Below, piece by piece: positions 24,401-36,111 of a stretch of DNA of 64,000 bases. Positions within the stretch are counted from its first letter, which is position 1, and each line of letters starts with the position of its first letter. The notes below the pieces were generated by a model. That model saw only the letters and a list, made by a program, of their open reading frames with translations, was not told the DNA's origin and made no database searches. Source of the stretch: Haberlea rhodopensis (taxonomy: Eukaryota > Streptophyta > Magnoliopsida > Lamiales > Gesneriaceae); assembly GCA_907163345.1 (NCBI GenBank), contig CAJQUN010001111.1, forward strand, positions 1 to 64,000, in the 5' to 3' direction. Position numbers and translations under genes: made by a program.

Positions 24401-25192
24401 TTTATTCGATTCAACTGACAAATCTATACAAAGGTTTTAACGTTACGATCAATAAAATGTCAGAACTAAAATCAAACACAATAATACAATCCACCACAAT
24501 TATGCATATGAAAATCATCACAGCTCACACTAAAATCCTTACGGCAATGTAGCTTTAAATCAGTCAGTATTCAACCTAAACTACAATCATAGAATAATAA
24601 AGATAGATTTGTAATATATGTTAATCCTACATTTGGCTATTTCATTTTTTATCCCGTAAAATCAAATGATTTATAAACAATCACTCGACATCCTATCAAC
24701 CGAACCAAACAATATCATACAAATTAAGCATCACTAAATGCATAGGAGGCTGAATAAGGATAAGGAAACAGAGAGCAATACGCACGGGAAATCAATTTCG
24801 ATACGAATTTTTCCATCTTGAAGAGCATAGAAAAGTGAAGTGGCCGCATCCGATACAAGAACTTCATAAGATCTGGGCTTGTAAACTGAAACGCCGGACA
24901 TGGGCTTTACTTCCGACCCAGATTTTGTGGATTTCGCATTACCAATAATCACCCTCTTCCGGCAGTGAATTGAGCTAACTAGTTTGGTTGAAGGAGGACA
25001 ACTGGAAACTAAAGACGAGAAGGGGGACTGCTGATGAGAGATTTCAACAATAGAAGAGGTTAAAACAGATGGGATTTTCGCCATTGTTGTAATTACGGCC
25101 GGAGAGTTGACAGCCATAGCCGGATTTTTGTGTGTGTTCGGGGTGAGGAGGGAAAGATAACGGTCAGCAAATTGATTGGCTGAGATTGTCAT
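21460..25192 (-). CDS. LPA3: Chloroplast DUF1995 protein, LOW PSII ACCUMULATION 3-like, 12 exons
   Basis: Exons: 25192-24786, 23940-23910, 23689-23597, 23494-23432, 23207-23096, 22911-22826, 22680-22622, 22533-22431, 22340-22280, 21974-21892, 21789-21709 and 21519-21460 (TGA). All introns are GT...AG and phases agree, giving 412 residues from 25192, or 387 from the in-frame ATG at 25117. The second is the likelier start, giving a Ser/Thr-rich chloroplast transit region. The conserved body runs from SYEVLVSDA and GKIRIEIDFP through IVFPDKPERRRA, IDGITIGSLDD, LLFNLELETLRADLG, DLHYRFLSQFT, VNYTGALFRQYPGPWQVM to a C-terminal TWWEEDVD. This is the DUF1995 family. LPA3 in Arabidopsis helps assemble photosystem II, acting with ALB3 and LPA2 on CP43. 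Exon 2 is only 31 nt. I see no break in the frame. A paralogue of LPA3 is the main alternative. Confidence 0.88.
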
Positions 25193-26640
25193 ATTGGGAT
25201 TTTTCTATAGAAAGATTGTCCCAAATTTAATTGGGGAGTCATGTAAATTATAAAACGATTTAAAATTTCACAATATAGAGAATTGGGGGAAATTTAATTT
25301 GGATGGCGTAAATTATAACGCGATTTTAATTTAAAATTTCGCAATACAGAGAACTGGGGGAAAGATTCGCGTAGAAAAATTGGTGATGTTGTGTGGTTTG
25401 TTGTAGCTCAACATCCCCTCAAGCAAAAACGTGAGGCTAATTGATGTCGTGTTTGACCTTCGAAAGATATCGATGTAAGCAAATTCGACAGGACTCTCCT
25501 AAGAATTAATCGAGATGAAGAAGAGAATTGAGAATAGAACATATTTGAGAGAAGAAGATATTTGTTATTGAACAATCATGCTTTTCGACAATGTCTTGTA
25601 CACTTTCTATTTATGCACTTCAATAACTGTCATGCTAATTATGACTGAGTTGGTAAGCTAACTATTTTAAGCTCCTTAGCTAAGTACATAGTTCTTGAAC
25701 TTGTTGGGAATGGTTCTTTGTCTCCCGTCTGTTCTGACTTCCTACTCTTGGTTCTTGTCTGAATACAATGTACTCTAATGAGAGCACCTCTGCAAGCGAA
25801 TTTGAGATCCCTAGTCTCCTGAGGATTAATTTAAGATGAAAAAGGAAATCGAGAATAGAGCAGATTTGAGATAAGAAGATATTTGTTATTGAACGATCAT
25901 TCCTTTCCTATAATGTCTTGTACACTTCGTATGTATACACTTCGATAACTACTTGAGCTCCTTAGCTAAGTACATACTCCTTAAACTTGTTGGGAATGGT
26001 TCTTTGTCTAAAAAATAAATATTTATCAGTTTATACAAAATAAAAAATTATAACTTTTTCTTAAAAAGTAAAAATATAATTTGCTAGCGACCCTTGGAAA
26101 AATTGTTCAAAGATGGTTAAATTTAAATATATTAAATATCAAAATATAATTAATATTTCAATAATAATTCTAATTTTAATTTTATTATATCAAATTAAAA
26201 ATTGTAATGAGGGTGTTTTAGTTATTAGCACAGACAATAAAATTAATCAATCATTTTAAATCATACAAAACAACATATAACTTATCGAACTACATTATTT
26301 ATAAAAATCTCATAAATTTAATCATTCTCATACTTATTATATCCATAAGTTTAAATATCCATAAATTCAAACGATACCTAAAATAACAAGTTTTGTCCAA
26401 ATAAGGGACAAGATCCTAGTTTAAAGATACGATAATAGCAATTTGTTAGATAGTATGATCGAAATTAAAATTTATATTGTGAAATGACCTTCGACAATGC
26501 AAATGAAACACAATGTCATGTATATGTTAGACAACGATCGGCCCACACAAGTACAAAACTCTAAAACGACAAAAGGTGATTAATGGAAGAAAAAAAAAGG
26601 GAAAATTACATGGAAGTCCACTTTGGTGACACAAAAGCTA
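25193..26640. other. Intergenic region with a degenerate direct repeat
   Basis: The region starts with the 5' flank of the DUF1995 gene, which includes a small duplication (AATTGGGGGAAATTTAATTT / AACTGGGGGAAAGATTC, about 25280-25370). It continues with the direct repeat at 25496-26009 and an AT-rich tail. No gene is visible. Confidence 0.5.
25496..26009. repeat. Diverged direct repeat, possible LTR remnants
   Basis: Copy A (25496-25723) and copy B (25816-26009) share CGAGAATAGA, GAAGATATTTGTTATTGAAC, AATGTCTTGTACACTT, GCTCCTTAGCTAAGTACATA and TTGTTGGGAATGGTTCTTTG in the same order. B lacks about 40 bp found in A. The 92-bp spacer and lack of coding motifs leave the source unclear; tandem LTR fragments are one option. 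Confidence 0.7.
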
Positions 26641-26925
26641 CATAAGTCTTGGGAAAAAATCTTAGTGCATAAAAAACCAAATTGGAAACAATTTTGTTGA
26701 AATATGTCCACTTTTCAAATTTTCAAATCAATTGGGTGTTTTATGATGACTCTTTTACCCCTCAATAGTTTGATATATTGCATTCTATCCTTTACGCTTT
26801 TATTTAAATTACAAAGAAGTCCATATATAATATTTAATGATCTTTTATATCCTTATATTTATAAAAAGCAACATTTAACTTCGTCTTTTTACAAGTCCCC
26901 GTTTTTTGCGATCCTTGGCACAAAA

Positions 26926-26938
26926 TGGTATCAGAACC
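26926..26938 (+). promoter_or_regulatory. Pararetroviral primer-binding site
   Basis: TGGTATCAGAACC, one base different from the plant initiator tRNA-Met complement. It lies 80 bp before the first viral ORF. The second viral fragment has the equivalent site at 50540-50551. Confidence 0.75.
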
Positions 26939-27017
26939 TAGGTTTATTCTGGAAATACTATGATAATATCTTGAATATTAATTTGTAACCTATACGGAGG
27001 AGACGATTCAAGAAATT

Positions 27018-27567
27018 ATGGACCCGAACGAATGTTCGAAGTGTCATTCTTACAGATCGTATTTCCAGAAATTGGAAAAACTAAACCAGAAGCATATGGC
27101 CAAACCTCAACATTTCAGCCATAAGTGGAAACTTTTACGAGCAACAGGTTTATTAGACACACCCGGAATAAACCATTACAAAAAACTCGAAAGGATGGCT
27201 AAGAGGCTCCATCAAGTGAACCTCATACTACAGTTCGAGTTAGCTGGACTTCAGGAGGACGATTAGGATGGGTCTGGACCTGATGATTAGGATGTGAGAA
27301 CCAACCTTTCGAGAAATCGAGCCAGATTTTTCTAAGATATCCCAAGATCTTAGAGAAATCCAGAAGACAGTGCAGCGCTATGGTTACCTTCAACATCTCC
27401 CTGCCCAGATCCATCAGATTCAGAGTCAGATGGAGATTATGATTAAACATCAGAAGGAGATTCTTGAAAACCTTCAAGATGTTCAATCCCGGGTGAAGGA
27501 ATTGGAGTCAAGGCCAAGTCCGACAGGAAGAAGGAACGGAGGATGGTTGCCACCATCTTACGGAACA
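27018..27567 (+). pseudogene. Caulimovirid leading ORF (CxxC start, coiled coil), interrupted
   Basis: The ATG at 27018 opens MDPNECSKCHSY, a CxxC start, and continues as an 82-codon basic, helix-rich ORF to 27266. A different frame then carries a Gln/Glu-rich coiled coil (27370-27567: QIQSQMEIMIKHQKEILENL). Stops near 27264 and 27290 break the reading. The Tekay-type LTR begins at 27568 and separates this part from the coat protein segment at 36112. The 5' segment has a second diverged copy at 50633. Function is unknown; the position fits a small leader ORF or the N-terminus of a polyprotein. Confidence 0.65.
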
Positions 27568-29449
27568 TGTGGGGTCCTCGTTACTTAATCCATTATGTAT
27601 TCAATTGTAAGTACATATGTGAGTCAGAATTAAGTAATTCATACACTGTTTAAGAGTTTCTCACTGATAGGTTGTTACAGATGTAAGAAACCACAAGTAC
27701 AAAAACCCTATTCACATATACATCACATGTGTTATTTAAATAACAACCTAAGCCAGCACAACTCCTATGCAGTGGTTCACCTCGCAGCGGAATAAGACTC
27801 ACGATTCCCACGTCTATGAAATCCTACAGAAACATTCACACAACGTGAGTACAGATAAACCACTATCTTAGTGCAATATCAAAACACAATATCAATGATA
27901 AAGCACAATAAACATCATATCCAATGTGAATGCTCTGTATCATGCATCAACCAATGCACCATGTCGACATGTCTCAACTATCACCCTATTATCACGAGAC
28001 CAATATGATATGTCTATCTCAGCTCAATATGTCAGTGGAACCACATCACATCTTCATATTAGCAGCACATATCATAGTACCGTACTCATATGTGATAATA
28101 GCCAGAGTATATACCCAAACCAGGCGAATACCTCCATATGTAGCATACCCGAGCATATACCCAAACCAGACGTATACCTCTAATGCTAAAACATATACCT
28201 CATCCATTTCAAACACATGATATCCATGAATGCACATGCATATGATACTACCAATCATATGATACCAACACAACACAATTCATATGATATCAATCGCATA
28301 ACATCATCACACAATATCTATACTCCGTATGTCAACACGTACCTGTAAAGCGACATAAACGAGATAAATCAGTCGTCACTGGCTAATTGTCTCGTTGCCC
28401 CGTCCCCTGTGATGATGCTACAATAATACACCAATAAACCATGTTATAAGAGGCTTCATAAACAATTGTGACAAAAATATAACATTTTCAAAAATTCCAA
28501 GGCACCGATCGATCGCTACAATTGCCGATCGATCGCCAAAACTTTCTGTCTCATCGCGATCGATCGCAACTACTTGGCGATCGATCGCCAAAATGCCCTG
28601 TTCATAGCGATCGATCGCTACAAACTCACCGATCGATCGCCACATATTTTCACCGCCTTAAATTTTATCTGTCCTCGGCGATCGATCGCAACACAAGAAC
28701 CGATCGATCGCCGATGTCCAGAAAACTTAGAGCATGGCGATTTTCAAGCATATCTTCATGGTACTTCTTCTCCTACTCACAAATTTACATGTAACCATGT
28801 TCCTTGCAATCCATAGTATCATATAAACATGTTTCTACCATCTTAGAATCCAATTCTTAGCATATAAACATGTTATGATTCTAAGCATGAACATTTGATA
28901 TTCAAATTCACATACTTCAACACCAACTACACAATTCAAGTTTAAAACCATAAATTCATTACCAAGAAGTTAGGAAATCACTTCACTCAACTTCCTAGCT
29001 TAATTCTCTAGTGAAATCCAAGCTCAAACCAAGAAGAATCTCCAAGGGTTGGAGAGAAGCTTTGTAGAGAATTTTAGGTGAAAAGTGGTGTAGTATGTGA
29101 TTCCACCCACTAATCCACTTGATATAGGTCATGTTGGAGATAATGACATGCTAATTGGCATGTACATGAAGAAGAAATTCAAATTCAAATGCAAATGCAA
29201 CTTTCCTCTTAATTGAAATTGTACATGGCATCCAAATCAAATGCATACTCATAGTTACTTGATATGTCACTACACTTGATTTAATTCAAGTCATACATTG
29301 CCATATGTTTCATTCATTGCCATATATCATTTTATACATGTATTAATTCATCCTCGGTTCAACCCGAACCCAATTCATATCATATCGAAATTAGTCATAA
29401 TAACGATATAATCATATCACACGTGTATAAAGCAAATCGAGGCATTACA
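27568..29449 (-). repeat. 3' LTR of the 27.6-36.1 kb Ty3/gypsy element
   Basis: 1,882 bp. On the plus strand it reads TGTGGGGTCCTCG...CGAGGCATTACA. It holds short tandem repeats (ATACCCAAACCAG(A/G)CG units, about 28105-28190) and the CGATCGATCG cluster at 28506-28710. Confidence 0.94.
28506..28710. promoter_or_regulatory. Eight CGATCGATCG palindromes in four pairs (left LTR)
   Basis: Exact 10-mers start at 28506, 28526, 28557, 28578, 28608, 28630, 28679 and 28701. They form four pairs with start-to-start distances of 20, 21, 22 and 22 bp. The right LTR has the same eight sites at about 35166-35370; at least three of these are mutated. The palindrome is self-complementary, so it reads the same on both strands. 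Spacing not a multiple of three argues against coding. Confidence 0.9.
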
Positions 29450-29463
29450 ATTCTCCCCCACTC
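29450..29463 (-). promoter_or_regulatory. Polypurine tract
   Basis: On the minus strand GAGTGGGGGAGAAT lies directly before the 3' LTR start TGTAATGCC. This is the expected plus-strand primer site. Confidence 0.8.
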
Positions 29464-29509
29464 ATTGAATTTCGTCCTCGAAATTGCATATACAAACATA
29501 ATACATGCT

Positions 29510-31229
29510 TCACATAACAACACATGATATATTCAACATAAGAAACATGTAAAAATAACATATTAACATACCAGAAAACAAATCCGGATACTGTTGCATC
29601 ATATGCTGCTCCGTCTCCCACGTTGCCTCTTCGACACCCCTTCTGTCCCACTGGACTTTAACCATCGGAATCACCTTACTACGTAACCTGCGTTCAGTTC
29701 GATGCAAGATCATAATCGGTCGTTCTACATACGACATATCTGCATCCAACTGTACATCAGGTAGTTGCAATATATGACTCGGATCTGGTTCATACTTCCT
29801 CAACAGTGAAACATGAAACACATCATGAATACTACTCAATGCAGGGGGTAGTGCCAATCGATATGCCAACGTACCAATACGTTGCAATACCTCATACGGA
29901 CCAACGTATCGTGGAGACAACTTTCCACGTCTACCAAATCGTACCACACCTTTAAATGGTGCAACTTTCAAGAATACACGATCACCAACTTGAAATTCAA
30001 GTGGTCTACGTCGCTTATTGGCATAAGCAGACTGTCGGTCCTGAGCAGCTTTGAGTTTCAATCGAATCACTTTCACTTTGTCTTCCATTTCATGAATCAT
30101 ATCCAGTCCATGTAAGGAGAACTGATCCACATCATCCCAATACAATGGCGATCTACACCGTCGCCCGTACAGAGCCTCAAATGGTGCCATCTGTATACTA
30201 GATTGATAATTGTTATTTTATGAAAATTCCACTAATGACAACGATTCTTGCCAAGAGTCATCAATCTCTAATACACAGGCACACAACATATCTTCAAGCG
30301 TTTGTATCGTACGCTCTGTCTGTCCATCTGTTTGAGGATGATATGCTGTACTCAACCACACTTCAGTTCCCAACGATGTCTGTAACCCTTCCCAAAAATG
30401 AGAAGTAAATATCGGATCCCTATCCGACACAATGGAAACTGGTATACCATGTAGTCTCACTACATGTTGAATGTACAACTGTGCCATTCTCAGATACGTA
30501 AATGTCATACAATATGGCACGAAATGAGCTACTTTGGTGAGTCGGTCAACGATCACCCAAATGGCATCCCAACCAGAAGATGTCCGTGGCAAATGAGTCA
30601 CAAAATCCATCGTGATATGTTCCCATTTCCACTGAGGAATTTCCAAACTGTGTAATTCACCTCCTGGTTTCTGTCTTTCTGCTTTTACTTGTTGACAGAC
30701 TAAACACCGTTTTACAAAGTTCAACACATCCTGTTTCATGCGTTTCCACCAAAATTGGGTACGTAAATCTTTATATTTTCTTTCCACCAGGATGTATACT
30801 ATATCGACTACAATGAGCACGTTGTAGTAGTTCTTGGCGTAGTCCTAATATCGCAGGTACTACCCAACAATTCCTGTATTTCAGAATTCCATTACTTGCA
30901 AGTACAAAGTGCGATGTTTGTCCTTGACTTATCATTTCCTTCCAATGTTGTACCTCATCATCAGTCATTTGTGCCGTTCTGATTTTCTCAAAAATGTCGG
31001 GTTCAACCAACAATGTTGATACCCGTACTGGCACTGTTTCCGCATCAAATTTATAGCCCAATGTACAACATGATGTCATCAACGCTGATAAATGAATCAT
31101 CTCATCAGCAGTATGATGTACTTTCCGACTCAAGACATCTGCTGTAAGATTAGCCTTTCCTGGATGATATTCAATCTCACAATCATAATCTTTCAACAGA
31201 TCCATCCATCTTCTTTGCCTCATATTCAA
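29510..31229 (-). pseudogene. Integrase and chromodomain region, Ty3/gypsy
   Basis: Pieces lie at 31229-30771, 30820-30218 and 30190-29510. The first holds the N-terminal His of the zinc-binding part; the second has CLVCQQVKAERQ and the catalytic core (MDFVTHLP, DRLTKVAHF, SDRDPIF, HPQTDGQTER). The third holds APFEALYGRRCRSP, a GDRVFLKV core and a C-terminal WDRRGVEEATWE motif of the chromodomain type. A frame change lies near 30800, and one stop codon near 30215 interrupts the FSYNNNY-like motif. The chromodomain would target integration to marked chromatin in intact relatives. Confidence 0.9.
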
Positions 31230-32548
31230 CTCTGTTGAGTGAATAAAAACTTTAAGCTTTTATGATCTGTGTATATGGTAAACGACGTACCATATAAATA
31301 ATGTCGCCATATCTTCAAGGCAAAGACAATGACAGCCAATTCCAGATCATGCACTGGATATCGCATTTCATGTGGTTTCAATTGTCGTGATGCATAAGCC
31401 ACTATATGTTTATCCTGCATCAATACACAACCCAAACCTAGTAATGATGCATCAGTATATAAGGCAAACCTGTCATATTCCGATGGAATGATCAAAACCG
31501 GAGCTGTAGTTAAGATGTTTCAATTCCTGAAAACTACGCTCACATGCCTCCGACCATCGAAGCGATACTCCCTTCTGTGTCAAATGTGTCAATGGTTTGG
31601 CAATTGTTGAAAATCCTTCAACAAAGCGTCTATAATATCCAGCCAAACCCAAGAAACTACGAATCTCTGGCACAGAAGTAGGTGCTGACCAATTCAACAC
31701 TGCTTCTACTTTCTTCGGATCAACTGATATACCTTCTTCTGAAATTACATGCCCCAAAAAGCCGACACTGTTCAACCAAAACTCACACTTACTGAGTTTG
31801 GCATACAACTGATGTGTTCTCAACAATTGCAATACCATATGCAAATGTTGGGCATGTTCTACATCACTCTGTGAATAGATCAATATATCATCGATAAAAA
31901 TAATGACAAATCGATCAAGGTATTCCTGGAACACCCGATTCATTAAACTCATAAAGACAGCTGGAGCATTGGTCACTCCAAAAGGTATCACCAGAAACTC
32001 ATAATGTCCATAGCGAGTTCTGAATGTTGTCTTCTGTACATCACTCTCTCTCACACGTATTTGATGATAACCAGATCTCAAATCAATCTTAGAATAGATT
32101 TTTTATCCCTGTAACTGATCAAATAAATCATCAATACGAGGAAGATGATAATTATTCTTTATGGTACCTTGTTCAATTGTCGATAGTCAATACACAATCG
32201 CATTGTCCCATCCTTCTTCTTAACAAATAATACCGGAGCACCCCAAGGCGATACACTAGGACGTATATACCCATTGTCCAATAAGTCTTGCAATTGAGTT
32301 TTCAATTCTTTCAATTCAGTTGGTGCCATCCGATAGGGAGCTCGTGAAATTGCAGAAGTACCAGGTATCAAATCAATACCAAATTCCACTTCTCGACTCG
32401 GTGGAAATCCAGGAATCTCATCTGGAAATACATCAGCATACTCTGCAACCACTGGTATCTCCTCCACTTTCCTGTCTATTTGCCGTTCAGTCACATCAAG
32501 GGCATAAATCAAATATCCCATATGCCCACGTTCCAACAAACGTGACAT
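31226..32548 (-). pseudogene. Reverse transcriptase and RNase H, Ty3/gypsy
   Basis: Fragments 32548-32159, 32081-31473 and 31495-31226 together cover the PYRMAP entry, [11 protein letters not shown], a GYHQIRV block, the FIDDILIYS active site, FLGHVIS, FLGLAGYYRRF and the RNase H start (YTDASLLGLGCVL). Frame changes occur near 32155 and 31490, and a stop lies near 32103. The catalytic Asp pair is present but the protein cannot be made whole. Confidence 0.92.
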
Positions 32549-32557
32549 GCGGATAGC

Positions 32558-33004
32558 CTATATCAAAGGAATCCTTGCCCTCGATCCCTGACCATAAAAG
32601 AACCACTGATTTCCAGTCTCAGACTGAAATCTTACTGTCTTCTGACAACAATCCACAACAGACTGATATTTACTCAACACATCAATTCCAAAAATGCAAT
32701 CAAAATCTGTCATGCCTAACACAATCAAATCGGCTTGTATCTCATATTCCATATCAAACTGACAAACACAATCGAACACACTCTGACAAGCCATCACAGT
32801 AGTTCCCATGGGTGTCGAAACATAAAGAGGCATCAACAGTGGAGACGAGCATATATGATACCAGTCAATAAAATTTTGTGCAACAAAAGAATGTGATGCA
32901 CCAGTATCAATCAAAAGTAAAGCTGGATAAGTAAACAGAGTACACTTACCCGCTATCACATCATCAGGAGCTGCCTCTGCTTGCTCCCTGTTCAGTGCAT
33001 ACAC
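32558..33004 (-). pseudogene. Retroviral-type aspartic protease region, Ty3/gypsy
   Basis: The open segment of 148 codons contains LLIDTGASHSF, with the catalytic Asp-Thr-Gly, and the later FDCIFGIDVLS motif. It lies between gag and reverse transcriptase, as usual. Upstream, zinc-knuckle coding (about 33230-33110) is interrupted by a TAG within the second knuckle. Confidence 0.85.
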
Positions 33005-33350
33005 CTGAGCCTGAGGTGGTCCTGCCCTTTGTCCTCCACCAGACTATGGTACATCCTGTGGTCTCTGCTGCACTGTATTTTCTGACATTGGTCCTCTCCT
33101 CTGTTGCCCACCCACTTGAGGACAATCTCTAATCATATGACCGGTCCTCCCACAACGCTAACAAACAGGAGTATCAAGTTGTGGACAATCTCTTTTAAAA
33201 TGTGGCCCTCCACATTTAAAACACTGTAATCCTCGACCACTGCTACAGCTACTGCCTTGGGACTGTCCCTTGGCTCTTCGGTCATCCCCTTTCCGTGGTC
33301 CAAAACGTTTCCCACCAAATCGAGAGGATGAAGCACTTCCGCGTGATGGT

Positions 33351-34070
33351 TTAAACGTTTCCCCCCCGTGGTCTCATGCTCTCTGTTGCAGGTATCTGAG
33401 AATGTCCCACATCCTGATAAACACCAACAACAATCTCAGCCATTTCGGCTCTCATCAACGCTTCCTCATATGAACAAGGGTTATTAGACATCACCCTATC
33501 AAATAATTCCGGCCGCAAGCCCTTTACAAATTGTCTAATCTTTACCTTGGTATTAGCAGCAATATGTGGTACATATCGTAACAATGACGAATAGTGCACC
33601 GCATACTCAGACACAGTCATACTACCCTGTTTCAGATTTGTAAACTCATCCTCTTTCCTCTGCCTTGCAGCCACAGAGAAGTAGTGAGCAAGAAAACAAG
33701 TTCTGAAAACATCCCAGTCCACAGTCTGACCTTGAGCTCTCAGCTCAATCAATGTAGCTTTCCACCACATCATAGCTTTCTTTGCCAATTGGAACTCAGC
33801 CAAACGTAACCAAGCAGTTTTGGCACATGGTGCTGATAAAAATATATGTTCAACACGCTCTAACCATTCTTCTGCCAATTCCCCTGATTCCGTACCCTCA
33901 AAGCGGGGTGGCTGATAACTCAGAAACTGTGTCAAAGACAAATCCCCAGGCCACAATACATGTTCCACTGGCCCTTGCCCAATTGGTGGTGGTGGCACAG
34001 GCGCCATCCTCACACTAGCATTGCCACTCATGGCATCCCCAACATCCTCATGATACCCTCTGTCTGTCAT
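33351..34070 (-). pseudogene. gag of the Tekay-type element
   Basis: 240 codons open from the ATG at 34070. It contains a proline-rich start, LTQFLSYQPPRFEGTESGE, WLERVEHIF, the MMWWKA gag-core motif and the FVKGLRPELFDRV motif. The frame is lost after 33351, before the zinc knuckles. The same N-terminal gag family is seen at 61869-62150. Confidence 0.9.
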
Positions 34071-34218
34071 AACTGCATATCAAGGGTTAACAATAACATT
34101 CACAAATATAAAACATGTTGGAAGAACATCATATTACAAATCCTAACATGTTTTCAAGTGTTTAGGTAACTCCGTAATACACTTCCTCTACCCATGTTCA
34201 CCCCGTTCTCGAACCACT

Positions 34219-34230
34219 GCTCTGATACCA
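34219..34230 (-). promoter_or_regulatory. Primer-binding site (tRNA-Met)
   Basis: On the minus strand TGGTATCAGAGC follows the 5' LTR after a four-base spacer (TTAG). Confidence 0.88.
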
Positions 34231-34234
34231 CTAA

Positions 34235-36106
34235 TGTGGGGTCCTCGTTACTTAATCCATTATGTATTCAATTGTAAGTACATATGTGAGTCAGAATTAA
34301 GTAATTCATACACTGTTTAAGAGTTTCTTACTGATAGGTTGTTACAGATGTACAAAACCACAAGTACAAAAACCCTATTCACATATACATCACATGTGTT
34401 ATTTAAATAACAACCTAAGCCAGCACAACTCCTATGCAGTGGTTCACCTCGCAGCGGAATAAGACTCACGATTCCCACGTCTATGAAATCCTACAGAAAC
34501 ATTCACACAACGTGAGTACAGATAAACCACTATCTTAGTGCAATATCAAAACACAATATCAATGATAATAAACATCATCTCCAATGTGAATGCTCTGTAT
34601 CATGCATCAACCAATGCACCATGTCGACATGTCTCAACTATCACCCTATTATCACGAGACCAATATGATATGTCTATCTCAGCTCAATATGTCAGTGGAA
34701 CCACATCACATCTTCATATTAGCAGCACATATCATAGTACCATACTCATATGTGATAATAGCCAGAGTATATACCCAAACCAGGCGTATACCTCTATATG
34801 TAGCATACCCGAGCATATACCCAAACCAGACGTATACCTCTAATGCTAAAACATATACCTCATCCATTTCAAACACATGATATTCATGAATGCACATGCA
34901 TATGATACTACCAATCATATGATACCAACACAACACAATTCAGATGATATCAATCTCATACATCATCACACAATATCTATACTCCGTACGTCAACACATA
35001 CCTGTAAAGCGACACAAATGAGATAAATCAGTCGTCACTGGCTAATTGCCTCGTTGCCCCATCCCTTGTGATGATGCTACAATAATATCACCAATAAACC
35101 ATGTTATAAGAGGCTTCATAAACAATTGTGACAAAAATATAACATTTTCAAAAATTCCAAGGCACCGATCGATCGCTACAATTGCCGATCGATCGCCAAA
35201 ACTTTCTGTCTCCTCGCGATCGATCGCAACTACTTGGCGATCAATCGCCAAAATGCCCTGTTCATAGCGATCGATCGCTACAAACTCACCGATCGATCGC
35301 CACATATTTTCACCGCCTTAAATTTTATCTGTCCTCATTGATCGATTGCAACACAAGCACCGATCGATCGTCGATGTCCAGAAAACTTAGAGCATGGCGA
35401 TTTTCAAGCATATCTTCATGGTACTTCTTCTCCTACTCACAAATTTACATGTAACCATGTTTCTTGCAATCCCTAGTATCATATAAACATGTTTCTACCA
35501 TCTTAGAATCCAATTCTTAGCATATAAACATGTTATGATTTTAAGCATGAACATTTGATATTCAAATTCACATACTTCAACACCAACTAGACAATTCAAG
35601 TTTAAAATCATAAATTCCTTACCAAGAAGTTAGGAAATCACTTCACTCAACTTCCTAGCTTAATTCTCTAGTGAAATCCAAGCTCAAACCAAGAAGAATC
35701 TCCAAGGGTTGGAGAGAAGCTTTGTAGAGAATTTTAGGTGAAAAGTGGTGTAGTATGTGATTACACCCACTAATCCACTTGATATAGGTCATGTTGGAGA
35801 TAATGACATGCTAATTGACATGTACATGAAGGTGAAATTCAAATTCAAATGCAAATGCAACTTTCCTCTTAATTGAAATTGTACATGACATCCAAATCAA
35901 ATGCATACTCATAGTTACTTGATATGTCACTACACTTTTAATTCAAGTCATACATTGCCATATGTTTCATTCATTGCCATATATCATTTTATACATGTAT
36001 TAATTCATCCTCGGTTCAACCCGAACCCAATTCATATCATATCGAAATTAGTCATAATAACGATATAATCATATCACACGTGTATAAAGCAAATCGAGGC
36101 ATTACA
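34235..36106 (-). repeat. 5' LTR of the 27.6-36.1 kb Ty3/gypsy element
   Basis: 1,872 bp. It differs from the left LTR by scattered substitutions and a few small indels, including an 8-base loss near 34568. Two of the CGATCGATCG sites near 35241 and 35340 and one near 35361 are mutated. Confidence 0.94.
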
Positions 36107-36111
36107 GAACA

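Larger units (their letters stand above)
27568..36106 (-). mobile_element. Tekay-type Ty3/gypsy chromovirus inserted in the caulimovirid
   Basis: 8,539 bp, minus orientation, with target duplication GAACA at 27563-27567 and 36107-36111. LTRs are 27568-29449 and 34235-36106. In element order: primer site just inside the right LTR, gag, zinc knuckles, protease, reverse transcriptase, RNase H, integrase and a C-terminal chromodomain-like segment, then a polypurine tract beside the left LTR. The chromodomain remnant and the pol sequence style point to the Tekay (Del) lineage. Several frameshifts and stops make pol non-functional although the two LTRs remain very similar. Confidence 0.93.

Noticed and set aside
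28522..28816. ORFs with repeated IDRS/DRS words in several LTRs
   Set aside because: They are translations of the CGATCGATCG palindromes; pair spacing is not a multiple of three, so no frame is conserved.
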